Assembly (NCBI GenBank): GCA_937908115.1
Contig: CALEQZ010000025.1
Span: 1 to 44,778, forward strand
Direction: 5' to 3'
DNA from: an uncultured Alcaligenaceae bacterium
GTDB taxonomy: Bacteria; Pseudomonadota; Gammaproteobacteria; Burkholderiales; Burkholderiaceae_B
Length of the DNA: 44,778 bases
The translations under genes were made by a program, and so were the position numbers. Positions 8,760 through 16,395 of this stretch are shown in pieces. Under the pieces are notes generated by a model. It saw nothing but the letters and a program-made list of their open reading frames with translations. It had not been told where the DNA came from and searched no databases. Within the stretch, counting starts at the first letter, position 1. Each line of letters starts with the position of its first letter.

Positions 8760-9902
8760 TCAGCGGCCGGCCAGGGCCTTTTCCAATTGTTGGACGACGT
8801 AATCCTGGTCAACGCGCGACAAACCGACCCACAAGGGCAGCCGCACGATCTGCGTTGACAGAGAGTCAGTGACACGCATGTCCCCGTGGACGCGGCCATA
8901 GCGGCGGCCCGCCGGGGAGGAATGCAGTGGCACGTAGTGCGACGCGGCGGCCACGCCCGATGCCTTCAGGTTGGTGAGCAGGCGTTGCCTATCGCGGGAG
9001 GGATCGAGCAGGACGTAATAAATGTGGGCGTTGTGCCGGCAATGTGCTGGAACGACCGGACGGCGCAACAGTCCTTTTTCTTCCAGTGGCGCCAGCGCGT
9101 TATGGTAGTAATTCCATGCTTGGATGCGCGCTTCGGTGATGTCGGCTGCGTGTTCGAGCTGTGCCAGCAGGAACGCGGCCATCAGTTCGCTCGGAAGAAA
9201 AGACGATCCGACTTCCTGCCACGTGTACTTGTCGATCTCGCCCCGTAGGAACCGGCTGCGGTCCGTGCCCTTTTCCCGGATGATTTCGGCACGAGCGATC
9301 ATCTGCGGGTCGTTCACCAGCAGAGCGCCGCCTTCTCCGGACACGACGTTCTTCGTTTCGTGAAAACTCAACGCGCCGACGTCGCCGATGCTGCCCAGGG
9401 GGGCTCCTTTGTACGATGCCAACAGGCCCTGCGCTGCGTCTTCCACCACCTGCAATCCGTGGCGCCGCGCGATTGCCATGATGGCATCCATTTCGCACGC
9501 CACACCGGCATAGTGCACCGGTACGATCGCACGTGTCTTGGGCGTGATGGCATCCTCGATCCGGCCTTCGTCGAGATTGAGCGTGTCCTGCCTGATGTCG
9601 ACGAAAACAGGGATGGCGCCTCGCAACACGAAGGCGTTGGCCGTGGAGACGAAGGTGTACGAAGGCATGATGACCTCGTCACCTGGTCGGATGTCAAGCA
9701 GCAGCGCAGCCAACTCCAATCCTGCGGTACAGGAGTTCGTCAGGAGAGCCCTCGGACTGGCACAGCGCGCTTCCAGCCAAGCGTGGCAGCGCTTGGTGAA
9801 TGGACCGTCGCCCGCCAGCCGGCCGGTTGCCTGTGCTTGGGCAACATAGCGCAGCTCGTTTCCTGACTGAAACGGTTTGTTGAATGGCAAGGTGCGGTTC
9901 AT
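8760..9902 (-). CDS. wecE: dTDP-4-amino-4,6-dideoxygalactose transaminase (WecE/RffA type)
   Basis: PLP-dependent sugar aminotransferase of the DegT/DnrJ/EryC1 family, expected to convert dTDP-4-keto-6-deoxyglucose to dTDP-Fuc4N (dTDP-thomosamine) with glutamate as donor. The 380 residues follow enterobacterial WecE closely throughout by memory: LLTNSCTAGLELAALLLD, GDEVIMPSYTFVSTANAFVL, VPVHYAGVACEMD, VVEDAAQG and SFHETKN, where Lys184 should hold PLP. This likeness is much stronger than to VioA or other transaminases, which supports the galacto-configured product. ATG 9902 starts 2 bases after the stop of the giant glycosyltransferase gene. WecE is otherwise best known from enterobacterial common antigen synthesis, so its presence beside fliC is notable. 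Confidence 0.9.
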   Translation of the reverse strand: MNRTLPFNKPFQSGNELRYVAQAQATGRLAGDGPFTKRCHAWLEARCASPRALLTNSCTAGLELAALLLDIRPGDEVIMPSYTFVSTANAFVLRGAIPVFVDIRQDTLNLDEGRIEDAITPKTRAIVPVHYAGVACEMDAIMAIARRHGLQVVEDAAQGLLASYKGAPLGSIGDVGALSFHETKNVVSGEGGALLVNDPQMIARAEIIREKGTDRSRFLRGEIDKYTWQEVGSSFLPSELMAAFLLAQLEHAADITEARIQAWNYYHNALAPLEEKGLLRRPVVPAHCRHNAHIYYVLLDPSRDRQRLLTNLKASGVAAASHYVPLHSSPAGRRYGRVHGDMRVTDSLSTQIVRLPLWVGLSRVDQDYVVQQLEKALAGR

Positions 9903-9904
9903 GA

Positions 9905-12900
9905 TCAGTCACCGTCGATGCGCGAAGCGACCGGCTCAATCACCGGTGTGCCTGCCCGCAGGTCTCTTGCCCTTGCAAACTGCTCACGTAGCATGGCCTG
10001 TAGGTCGCTTCGCCGGTTGAAGCGAAGCACGCCTTCCCGCTGCCGTTGCCAGGCAGATGCACTCAGTGCCGGCAGATCGGAGAGTTTCTCCAGCCTTACA
10101 AAGTCATCAAAATCGGTGATCTGGGCGTTCATTTTTTCCGTCAGGACTTCCCAGCTCGGATTGCGCATGCGCACGTCGCCGACCTGGATGTCCTTGCGCA
10201 AGATCGTCTTGCAACCGAAGTACAGTGCGGCCATCAGGTTGAACATTCCCTGTTGGCGATGGTGTGCGGTGACCAGGATTTCTGCCGTGGCCAGCCAGGC
10301 GAAATACTGGTCCTGTGGCATCAGCTTGGTGAGCAGCTGCGTGCGCTTCGATAGACCGAGTACCCGGATATGGTTGCGCAGTTCCTCTTCGTATGCCGGT
10401 GCAAGGTTGTATGCCACGGGAAGGACGATGTCGTAGGAGCCGATGTCGCTTTTCCGGGACAGGGATGCAAGGATCTCAAGGTGCCCGTTGCTGCGGTCGC
10501 CGCTATTGCCCACGAAAATTAGCCTCGACTTCTCCTTGGGCTGTTCGATGAACTGGAACTCCGTTTGTGTCGGGTAGGCAAACTGTAGGCGCGGGCGAGC
10601 GCCGTAGACCTGTTCAAAGAGCCGGTAGTCGCCGTCGACGCCTGTCGCGACGGCACTGATGTGGCGCACGACTTCACGCAGCGGTTGCCTGCGGGCAATC
10701 GGGTTGTACAGGTCGCCGCCCCAGATCACCCATATGATTTTTTTTGTGGGGCCGACCGCTCGGATCAGTTGCTTTTGCCAGTCGAAGAACAACCCGTGGA
10801 TGAAAATGGCTTCGACATCTGGCTGCAGCAGGAAGTCCGTGACCGCCTGGAGTTGCGTCTCCTTGTCGAAGTACCTGACATCGGCGCTGTTGCCGGTGGG
10901 AATGTCGTAGCCAGAGACGGAACGGGTTTTCTCGATAAGGACTTGGTGCAGGATTCCATCCGAAAAGCTTTCCCCTGCAACCAGCTGGATGAAGCTTTGG
11001 ACGTGCATGTTGTTGAAGCACACATGCACGATCTTTCTGTTTTGAGGGTGAGTCCGCAGCATGGCGGACGACGATTCTGGCTGCAGTGCAGCGACGGGAT
11101 TCGGTTTACTTGCGTTCAGGCTTTCCAGGTATCGCTCGGCAGTGTCGTCGCCGAGCTGCTGCAACGCATGGTAGGCGGCGTCGTGAGCGCCGTAAGCAGT
11201 GTGGAGGATAAAAGCCAGCTTCTTCAGCGGATTAGGGCCTAACGCCTGCAGGCGCGCCTCGTCCGGGATAAAGACCGCGTCAATCGAGATCTGTTGGGAT
11301 CCCGAACTTGGATTCGAGCTGTCCTTCTCAGTGAAATAGCTTCGATACGCCGGGTTGGTCAGGTGCAGCAAACGGAATCCGTGGCCGGCGAGCAGCCGGA
11401 TCACCGCCGATAGGTCGGATTGGTTTTCATAGGTTTCCACCAGCGGCACACGGACATGGATGACGAGCGCTTGTTGCAGGAGGCGTTTACCGCCAAGGAG
11501 AATTTCTTGGTTGTCATGGGCCGGCCCCAAGGCCAACCAGTCGAGGGTGGAAAGACCCTTGATGTCATCCAACCGCACGGTCGGAATGGGCAACCTTGCG
11601 ATGACCTGCATGGAAAGCCGGATCACTGGTAGCAGGTAGGCTGAGGTGTGCGGCTGCAAGGTGCCACTTGCCGTGCCGTCGATGCAAGCGTAGAGCGTGG
11701 CGGGCTGCCCGTCACCCAGGGCGATGTGGCTGTGGTAGGAAGCAATGCATTGCTTGGGGTACTGCTTGCCGGATTGCCCAAGGCAGCCAGCCGGGTCCAG
11801 GCAAACGAGTTCTAGCGCATTTACGTCGCTGATCGCTTGCAGCGCGCTGTTGTCGATCAAGGTGCAGCCGTGGTCGAGCGCGACCACTTTGCCCTGGAAC
11901 GAAAAAGAAAAGCTGTCCTTGTCGGGAGAAGGCGCGGCCAACAGTGTGGGGGCATCGTCGTCCTCGAACTGCGGATGACCATCGACAAAGCGCAAGGAAG
12001 CGGGGGGTTTGCCCGCGCAGTATCGCTGCCATATAGCGCGCAGGGCGTGTGCCAAGTTTCGGGAGAATCTGGCTGCGTCGCATACTGGGGATTGCAGCAG
12101 GATATCCCGCAAATGGCGGCGTATCGTCGTCAGGCTGGCGACATCGGAGGCTAGATCTATTGCAAGACGCCTATAGTCATCCCAATCCTTGGCCACCAAT
12201 TCCGGCATGCCAGCATTGATGAGGTGGGTGGCTGAGTGTCGTCCGGCGAAAGTCGGGCCGGGCCGGGTAATCACCGGTACCCCCATGTACATGGCCTCGC
12301 AGGTGGTCAGGCCACCGGAATAGGGCCAGGGATCCAGCGCGATGTCGACTTCGTTGTAGGCGGCAAGCAACTGTGAATGGGGTGATTTCCCCTCCAGCCG
12401 CACGCGTTCGCGCGCAATGCCCGATTCGGCCAGAATGCGCAGCACCCGCTCCCGGCCACTTTCATGCCCGAATGCCACACCTTTGAGGAACAGCTTCGAT
12501 CCGGGCACGGCATGCAGGAGCTTGGCCCATTCCTTCAGCAAGGGTTCGTTGACTTTCGTCGGATTGTTGAAGCAGCCAAACGTGACGTAACCATTGCGCG
12601 ATAGCGGTGGGGGCTGCACGGCCGGCGCACGTAGCGGCGGAACGAAGCATATGTAGTCGTCGGGCATCCGGATCAGCTTTTCGGTGTACAGCTGGTCGGT
12701 GCCCGGCGGGGATTCTATGGCGTCGGTGATCAGGTAATCGATCGCAGCGACCCCAGTGGTATTGATCAGCCCGCCGACCCATTTGACGAGGATCGGGGCA
12801 GGTTCCATCGCCATGACGCGCATGCGTGACCCGGCATTAAAACCGGAGAGATCGATGAGGATGTCGATGCCGTCGTCGCGGATCTTTTGCGCCAGGGCTT

Positions 12901-13867
12901 CATCACCCAGGTGGTGGATTGACGTCCAGGAAGTGGCGATGGACATCAACCGCTGGGTGATGTGATCGACGATCTTGCTGCTCGAATAGGCGTAGATTTC
13001 GAAACCGAGCCTCGCTAGCCGTTCGAGCGCCGTGGTGGTCATGGATCCGACGGGATGTGCCCGGAAGCCGTCTGAGATCATGCCCAGTCGCAGCGTCCGG
13101 CCGGGCGATTTATCCCGCGGCTCGGGACGTACCGGCCGCTGCTCGGGCTGGAAAAGGGCTCCCCACTGGGTGCAGGCCTCGAAGATGGCTTCCTGCGTGG
13201 CTGCCGGCATGTAGTGCAGGTTGGTGAGCCGGTTGGCCAGGGGCTGCGGGTTGACGCGGGTCAGGGATGCGGCCTTCAGGTAGCACGCGTCAGCTTCCTC
13301 CAGCTTGCCCAGTTCGCGCTTGGCATTGCCCAGATTGTTCCAGTGCGAAAAATTGTTCGGCTCGGCTGCTGTCAGGGCCGAGAACAATTGTTCTGCCTCC
13401 ACGGGCCTCCCCTGGGCAAGCATGACCAGGCCGCGCAGGGCGAGCAGAGTCACGCGATGGCTGCCATCCGCCGGAACACGGTCCAGGTACTGCAGGGCGT
13501 CTTCATGGCTACCCGCCAGGTGCAGCAGTTCGGCGAGCTTGATGTTCGCGCCGATGTGCTCAGGCTCCAGAGCCAAGGCGCGTTCCAGGTATTGCCTTGC
13601 GCCTATGTCATCGCCTTTTTTTGAAGCTAGGTCGGCTAGAATCCGTAGCGTTTGTGCGTTATCCGGGTCATTTTCGAGGGCGCGCGCAAGGGCTTTTTCC
13701 GCTTCAGCCAAATTGCCGGATTCGGCAAGGTGTGCCGCCAGGCTTTGCCAGCCCAACGGTTGCCTAGGGAACTGGCGCGTCCTAGCCCTGGCTTCTTCGA
13801 GCGTCAAGCCTAAGATCTTGGGTGGATGGCGGCGTGCATCAGGGCGTGTGCGGCGAGGTGGGGCCAT
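9905..13867 (-). CDS. Fused glycosyltransferase: TPR + OGT-type GT41 + degenerate FkbM-like + WecF-like GT56
   Basis: A 1320-residue protein. Residues about 35-205 hold several tetratricopeptide repeats (for example AEAEKALARALENDPDN). Residues about 255-615 match O-GlcNAc transferase/SPINDLY-type GT41: GMISDGFRAHPVG with the conserved His271, VKWVGG, TFGCFNNPTKVNE, and DIALDPWPYSGGLTTCEAMY with GVPVITRPG. Residues about 640-885 have an FkbM methyltransferase layout (LELVCLDPAG; LDDIKGLSTLDWLAL; VIRLLAGHGFRLLHL) but lack a glycine-rich SAM loop and the usual KIDVEG-type Asp. Residues about 945-1245 resemble WecF: FIHGLFFDW, WVIWGGDLY, FVGNSGDRSNGHLEIL, TAHHRQQGMFNLM. No signal peptide. It lies 100 bases below the fliC terminator and 2 bases above wecE. 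I infer sequential glycosylation of flagellin in the cytoplasm. ATG 13867 has no strong ribosome binding site. Confidence 0.88.
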   Translation of the reverse strand: MAPPRRTRPDARRHPPKILGLTLEEARARTRQFPRQPLGWQSLAAHLAESGNLAEAEKALARALENDPDNAQTLRILADLASKKGDDIGARQYLERALALEPEHIGANIKLAELLHLAGSHEDALQYLDRVPADGSHRVTLLALRGLVMLAQGRPVEAEQLFSALTAAEPNNFSHWNNLGNAKRELGKLEEADACYLKAASLTRVNPQPLANRLTNLHYMPAATQEAIFEACTQWGALFQPEQRPVRPEPRDKSPGRTLRLGMISDGFRAHPVGSMTTTALERLARLGFEIYAYSSSKIVDHITQRLMSIATSWTSIHHLGDEALAQKIRDDGIDILIDLSGFNAGSRMRVMAMEPAPILVKWVGGLINTTGVAAIDYLITDAIESPPGTDQLYTEKLIRMPDDYICFVPPLRAPAVQPPPLSRNGYVTFGCFNNPTKVNEPLLKEWAKLLHAVPGSKLFLKGVAFGHESGRERVLRILAESGIARERVRLEGKSPHSQLLAAYNEVDIALDPWPYSGGLTTCEAMYMGVPVITRPGPTFAGRHSATHLINAGMPELVAKDWDDYRRLAIDLASDVASLTTIRRHLRDILLQSPVCDAARFSRNLAHALRAIWQRYCAGKPPASLRFVDGHPQFEDDDAPTLLAAPSPDKDSFSFSFQGKVVALDHGCTLIDNSALQAISDVNALELVCLDPAGCLGQSGKQYPKQCIASYHSHIALGDGQPATLYACIDGTASGTLQPHTSAYLLPVIRLSMQVIARLPIPTVRLDDIKGLSTLDWLALGPAHDNQEILLGGKRLLQQALVIHVRVPLVETYENQSDLSAVIRLLAGHGFRLLHLTNPAYRSYFTEKDSSNPSSGSQQISIDAVFIPDEARLQALGPNPLKKLAFILHTAYGAHDAAYHALQQLGDDTAERYLESLNASKPNPVAALQPESSSAMLRTHPQNRKIVHVCFNNMHVQSFIQLVAGESFSDGILHQVLIEKTRSVSGYDIPTGNSADVRYFDKETQLQAVTDFLLQPDVEAIFIHGLFFDWQKQLIRAVGPTKKIIWVIWGGDLYNPIARRQPLREVVRHISAVATGVDGDYRLFEQVYGARPRLQFAYPTQTEFQFIEQPKEKSRLIFVGNSGDRSNGHLEILASLSRKSDIGSYDIVLPVAYNLAPAYEEELRNHIRVLGLSKRTQLLTKLMPQDQYFAWLATAEILVTAHHRQQGMFNLMAALYFGCKTILRKDIQVGDVRMRNPSWEVLTEKMNAQITDFDDFVRLEKLSDLPALSASAWQRQREGVLRFNRRSDLQAMLREQFARARDLRAGTPVIEPVASRIDGD

Positions 13868-13969
13868 GGTCTATCACCGGGAAAGCTCCGGCGATACTAA
13901 TGTGGGCACGGCAGGATCAATGGATGGGAGTGCGGCCCAAACCGGCCGCTATTCATGGATCAAGCGCCC

Positions 13970-14005
13970 AAAAAAAGCCCGAACCCGTGATAACGGGATC
14001 GGGCT
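13970..14005 (-). terminator. Rho-independent terminator of fliC
   Basis: Read on the minus strand, AGCCCGATCCCGT and ACGGGTTCGGGCT form a 13-base stem with a single T-T mismatch around a TATC loop, followed at once by seven T residues. It begins about 50 bases after the fliC stop. It separates fliC from the glycosyltransferase operon, whose expression then needs readthrough or a promoter in 13868-13969; only weak promoter-like sequence is seen there. Confidence 0.92.
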
Positions 14006-14056
14006 GTTTGGCCAAGCGGCCGACCGAGTGAGGCCGGCCGCAATCTGGATGGCCGC

Positions 14057-15190
14057 TTACCGCAACAGCGACAGAACGGTCTGAGGCACTTGGTTGGCTT
14101 GCGCCAGCACCGCCGTACCTGCTTGTTGCAGGATCTGCGCACGGGTCATGTTGGACACTTCCACGGCGTAGTCCGCATCCTCGATGCGCGAGCGGGAGGC
14201 CGACAGGTTGTTGACGATGTTGTTCAGGTTCGCAACCGTCGATTCCAGCCGGTTCTGGATGGCACCCAGGTCGCTGCGCAGCGTGTCGACCTTGTTCAAG
14301 GCCACGTCAATGGCAGCCAGCGGATCCGTGCTGGCGACCTTCAAGGCCTTGGTGGAGTCGAAGGTCACCGTGGCGGTGGGGTTGTAGGTGGGATCCGAGG
14401 CGGTCGTACCCGACTCGCCGGCCTTGATCGTGACCGTAGCCGCGAAGTAGACGGTAGCGCCCGAGGCATCGGCGCCTTCCACGTACCAGTTGCCGCGCGC
14501 ATCCTGGTACAGATCGGTGACGGCAACGGTCGTCTGGCCGGCGAGATCCGTCAGCGTGACGTCGCCGGCGGTGACGCCAACCGATTCGCCCGCACCGTTG
14601 ACCGACTTGAAGAAGGCAGTGGCGGAGCCGGTGCTGTACGCAGTGGTGGTGCCCGACGGGCCGGCGACGCTGAATTCTCCCAGTTTCAGCGTTTCGACGC
14701 TGATTTCCTTCAAATTGACGGTGATGGTTTCGCCATCGCGGGCGCCGACTTGCAGGCTCAGCGTGATGTCGCTTTGCAGGACCTTTACGCCGTTGAAGTC
14801 GGTTTGCTGGCTGATGCGGTCGATGTCGGCCAGGCGCTGGTCGATTTCTGCCTGCATGGAGGCCAGATCGCTCGACGAGTAGGTGCCGTTTTGCGCCTGC
14901 ACCGCCAGCTCGCGGATGCGCTGCAGGTGCGTGGTGATTTCGGCAGTGGCCCCTTCGGTCGTTTGCGCCAGCGAGATGCCGTCGTTGGCGTTGCGGGCCG
15001 CCTGGGTCAGGCCGCGCACGTTGGCGGTGAAGCGGTTGGCGATCGCCAGGCCGGCGGCGTCGTCCTTGGCGCTGTTGATGCGCAGGCCCGAGGACAGGCG
15101 CTCGATGGCGTTGCCCAGGGCCGATTGCGACTTGTTCAGGTTGTTTTGGGCAACCAGGGACAAGTAGTTGGTGTTGATCACTGCAGCCAT
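14057..15190 (-). CDS. fliC: Flagellin
   Basis: Filament subunit, exported through the flagellar type III apparatus. The 377 residues have the conserved D0/D1 N-terminus (AAVINTNYLSLVAQNNLNKS; IERLSSGLRINSAKDDAAG; RIRELAVQAQNGTYS near 91-105, the TLR5-recognised region) and C-terminus (LNNIVNNLSASRSRIEDADY; ending VPQTVLSLLR). The middle (about 175-285) is a short variable domain rich in Thr/Ser/Ala/Gly, for example SGTTTAYSTGSATAFF, and is the likely O-glycan acceptor. ATG 15190 is chosen because GGGAG sits 8 bases upstream and MAAVINTNYLS is the family start; the frame to 15247 is spurious. A sigma-28 promoter lies upstream and an intrinsic terminator downstream. fliD/fliS do not follow; the glycosyltransferase island does. 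Confidence 0.97.
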   Translation of the reverse strand: MAAVINTNYLSLVAQNNLNKSQSALGNAIERLSSGLRINSAKDDAAGLAIANRFTANVRGLTQAARNANDGISLAQTTEGATAEITTHLQRIRELAVQAQNGTYSSSDLASMQAEIDQRLADIDRISQQTDFNGVKVLQSDITLSLQVGARDGETITVNLKEISVETLKLGEFSVAGPSGTTTAYSTGSATAFFKSVNGAGESVGVTAGDVTLTDLAGQTTVAVTDLYQDARGNWYVEGADASGATVYFAATVTIKAGESGTTASDPTYNPTATVTFDSTKALKVASTDPLAAIDVALNKVDTLRSDLGAIQNRLESTVANLNNIVNNLSASRSRIEDADYAVEVSNMTRAQILQQAGTAVLAQANQVPQTVLSLLR

Positions 15191-15251
15191 TGTTAGCTCC
15201 CAAGAGAGAAAGGCTTCTTCAAACTGGGCAGCTAAAGGGCCGCCCAACTAG

Positions 15252-15269
15252 CAGGCGCGTTGGCGCCTG
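15252..15269 (-). other. Hairpin in the fliC mRNA leader
   Basis: Perfect 7-base inverted repeat, CAGGCGC and GCGCCTG, around a 4-base loop. It lies about 10 bases downstream of the sigma-28 -10 element, so it would sit at the extreme 5' end of the fliC mRNA. A 5' hairpin could protect the message from decay or be bound by a regulator; that is inference. Confidence 0.6.
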
Positions 15270-15278
15270 TTGCGTCGG

Positions 15279-15305
15279 ATAACGGCATTAGATTTGCGAG
15301 CTTTA
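15279..15305 (-). promoter_or_regulatory. Sigma-28 (FliA) promoter of fliC
   Basis: On the minus strand: TAAAGCTC, an 11-base spacer, then GCCGTTAT. This matches the FliA consensus TAAAGTTT-N11-GCCGATAA in the -35 core TAAAG and most of the -10. Transcription should start near 15271, giving a leader of about 80 bases. It lies in the 131 bases between fliA and fliC, directly after the fliA stop. Confidence 0.92.
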
Positions 15306-15321
15306 GCCCCCGGGGACGCAT

Positions 15322-16065
15322 CTAGATCAACTGTGCGATCTGGGCGTCGCTGGGCACGTCCTGCCAGGCGCTGGCGTGCAGGTGGGCGCGGATGCGGGCA
15401 ATGGCTTGGCTGCGCAGCTGGCAGACGCGGCCTTCGGTCACGCCCATGACGGCGCCGATTTCCTTCAGGTTCAGGCCTTGTTCGTAGTACAGCGACAGCA
15501 GCAGTTTTTCCCGTTCGGGCAGGTCGTCGATGGCCTGGATGAGTGCTGCGCGCAGGTCTCCGGCCAGCAAGCGCGACAGGGGGTCGGCGCCGGCGTCGGC
15601 GGGCGCGCTGCGTTCCTGCCAGGGTTCGGAGGCGTCTTCGCCGAAGTCTTCATAGTGCAGGATCTGGATGCCCTGGGCGTCGCTAAGCAGTGCCTGGTAT
15701 TCGTCCAGGGTCAGGCCCAGTTCTTCGGCGATTTCGGCGTCGCCCGGCGGGCGCTGCAGGCGCTGTTCGGCGCGCTGCACGGCTTGTTCGATGCGGCGGG
15801 CCTTGGTACGCACGCTGCGTGGCAGCCAGTCCTGGTTGCGCAGCTCATCCAGCATGGCGCCGCGGATGCGGGCGGTGGCGTAGGTTTCGAATTGCGCGTC
15901 GGGCAGTTCTCGGTAGCGGCGCACCGCGTCCAGCAGGCCGATCATGCCGGCCTGGATGAGGTCGTCGAGCTCGATGCTGGCCGGCAGCCGGGCAAGCAGC
16001 TGCAGCGCCAGCCGGCGCACCAGCGCGGCGTGCTCTTCGGCCAGGCGGTCCTCGGAACGGGGCAT
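15322..16065 (-). CDS. fliA: RNA polymerase sigma factor for flagellar operons (sigma-28)
   Basis: Alternative sigma factor for late flagellar and chemotaxis genes, inhibited by FlgM. The 247 residues show region 2 (IELDDLIQAGMIGLLDAV; FETYATARIRGAMLDELR), region 3 (LGLTLDEYQALL) and region 4 (LPEREKLLLSLYYEQGLNLKEIG with the helix-turn-helix VTEGRVCQLRSQA). ATG 16065 begins the family-typical N-terminus; no strong ribosome binding site is seen. In many betaproteobacteria fliA follows flhF and flhG; here it is instead divergent from flhDC and immediately upstream of fliC. Its promoter should lie in 16066-16395, where FlhDC activation is expected. Confidence 0.96.
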   Translation of the reverse strand: MPRSEDRLAEEHAALVRRLALQLLARLPASIELDDLIQAGMIGLLDAVRRYRELPDAQFETYATARIRGAMLDELRNQDWLPRSVRTKARRIEQAVQRAEQRLQRPPGDAEIAEELGLTLDEYQALLSDAQGIQILHYEDFGEDASEPWQERSAPADAGADPLSRLLAGDLRAALIQAIDDLPEREKLLLSLYYEQGLNLKEIGAVMGVTEGRVCQLRSQAIARIRAHLHASAWQDVPSDAQIAQLI

Positions 16066-16395
16066 GCAGGGCGGTCCGGAAAGGCAAATGCGATCAGAGA
16101 TTGTCGGCCCGCCGGCCCCTGCGGCAATCGGGCAAGTAGGGCCGCTAACCCTCGTTTGTTCGCCTGATTAATCTCAAACGTCCTTTCATTCAGTTGCGTT
16201 ACAAAGGTATTGTTGTAAAGGACCCATAATTTGTCATATTTGGTGCCAAGAATGACACTATCCGTGGTACATTGAATCAAACATGCGATCAAATGATACA
16301 AATCGCTTAAAGATTCAACCGAGTGGGGGTCGTCGAGTAGCAACCGGGGGGACGGCCATCCGCTTTGCATCAATCCCCTCCGGAAGGAGTCTGGT
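16066..16395. promoter_or_regulatory. Divergent fliA / flhDC control region with nested inverted repeats
   Basis: 330 bases without a gene, strikingly AT-rich from about 16160 to 16320. Inverted repeats seen: GTCCTTT (16180-16186) with AAAGGAC (16217-16223); inside and overlapping it TTACAA (16199-16204) with TTGTAA (16213-16218); and TTGAATC (16272-16278) with GATTCAA (16312-16318). A possible sigma-70 promoter for flhDC is TTGAAT (16272-16277), 17 bases, GATACA (16295-16300); it overlaps the third repeat, so a repressor bound there could block it. CATAAT at 16225-16230 is another -10-like element. The flhD ribosome binding site GGAAGGAG is at 16382-16389. Which regulators bind is unknown. 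Confidence 0.6.
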
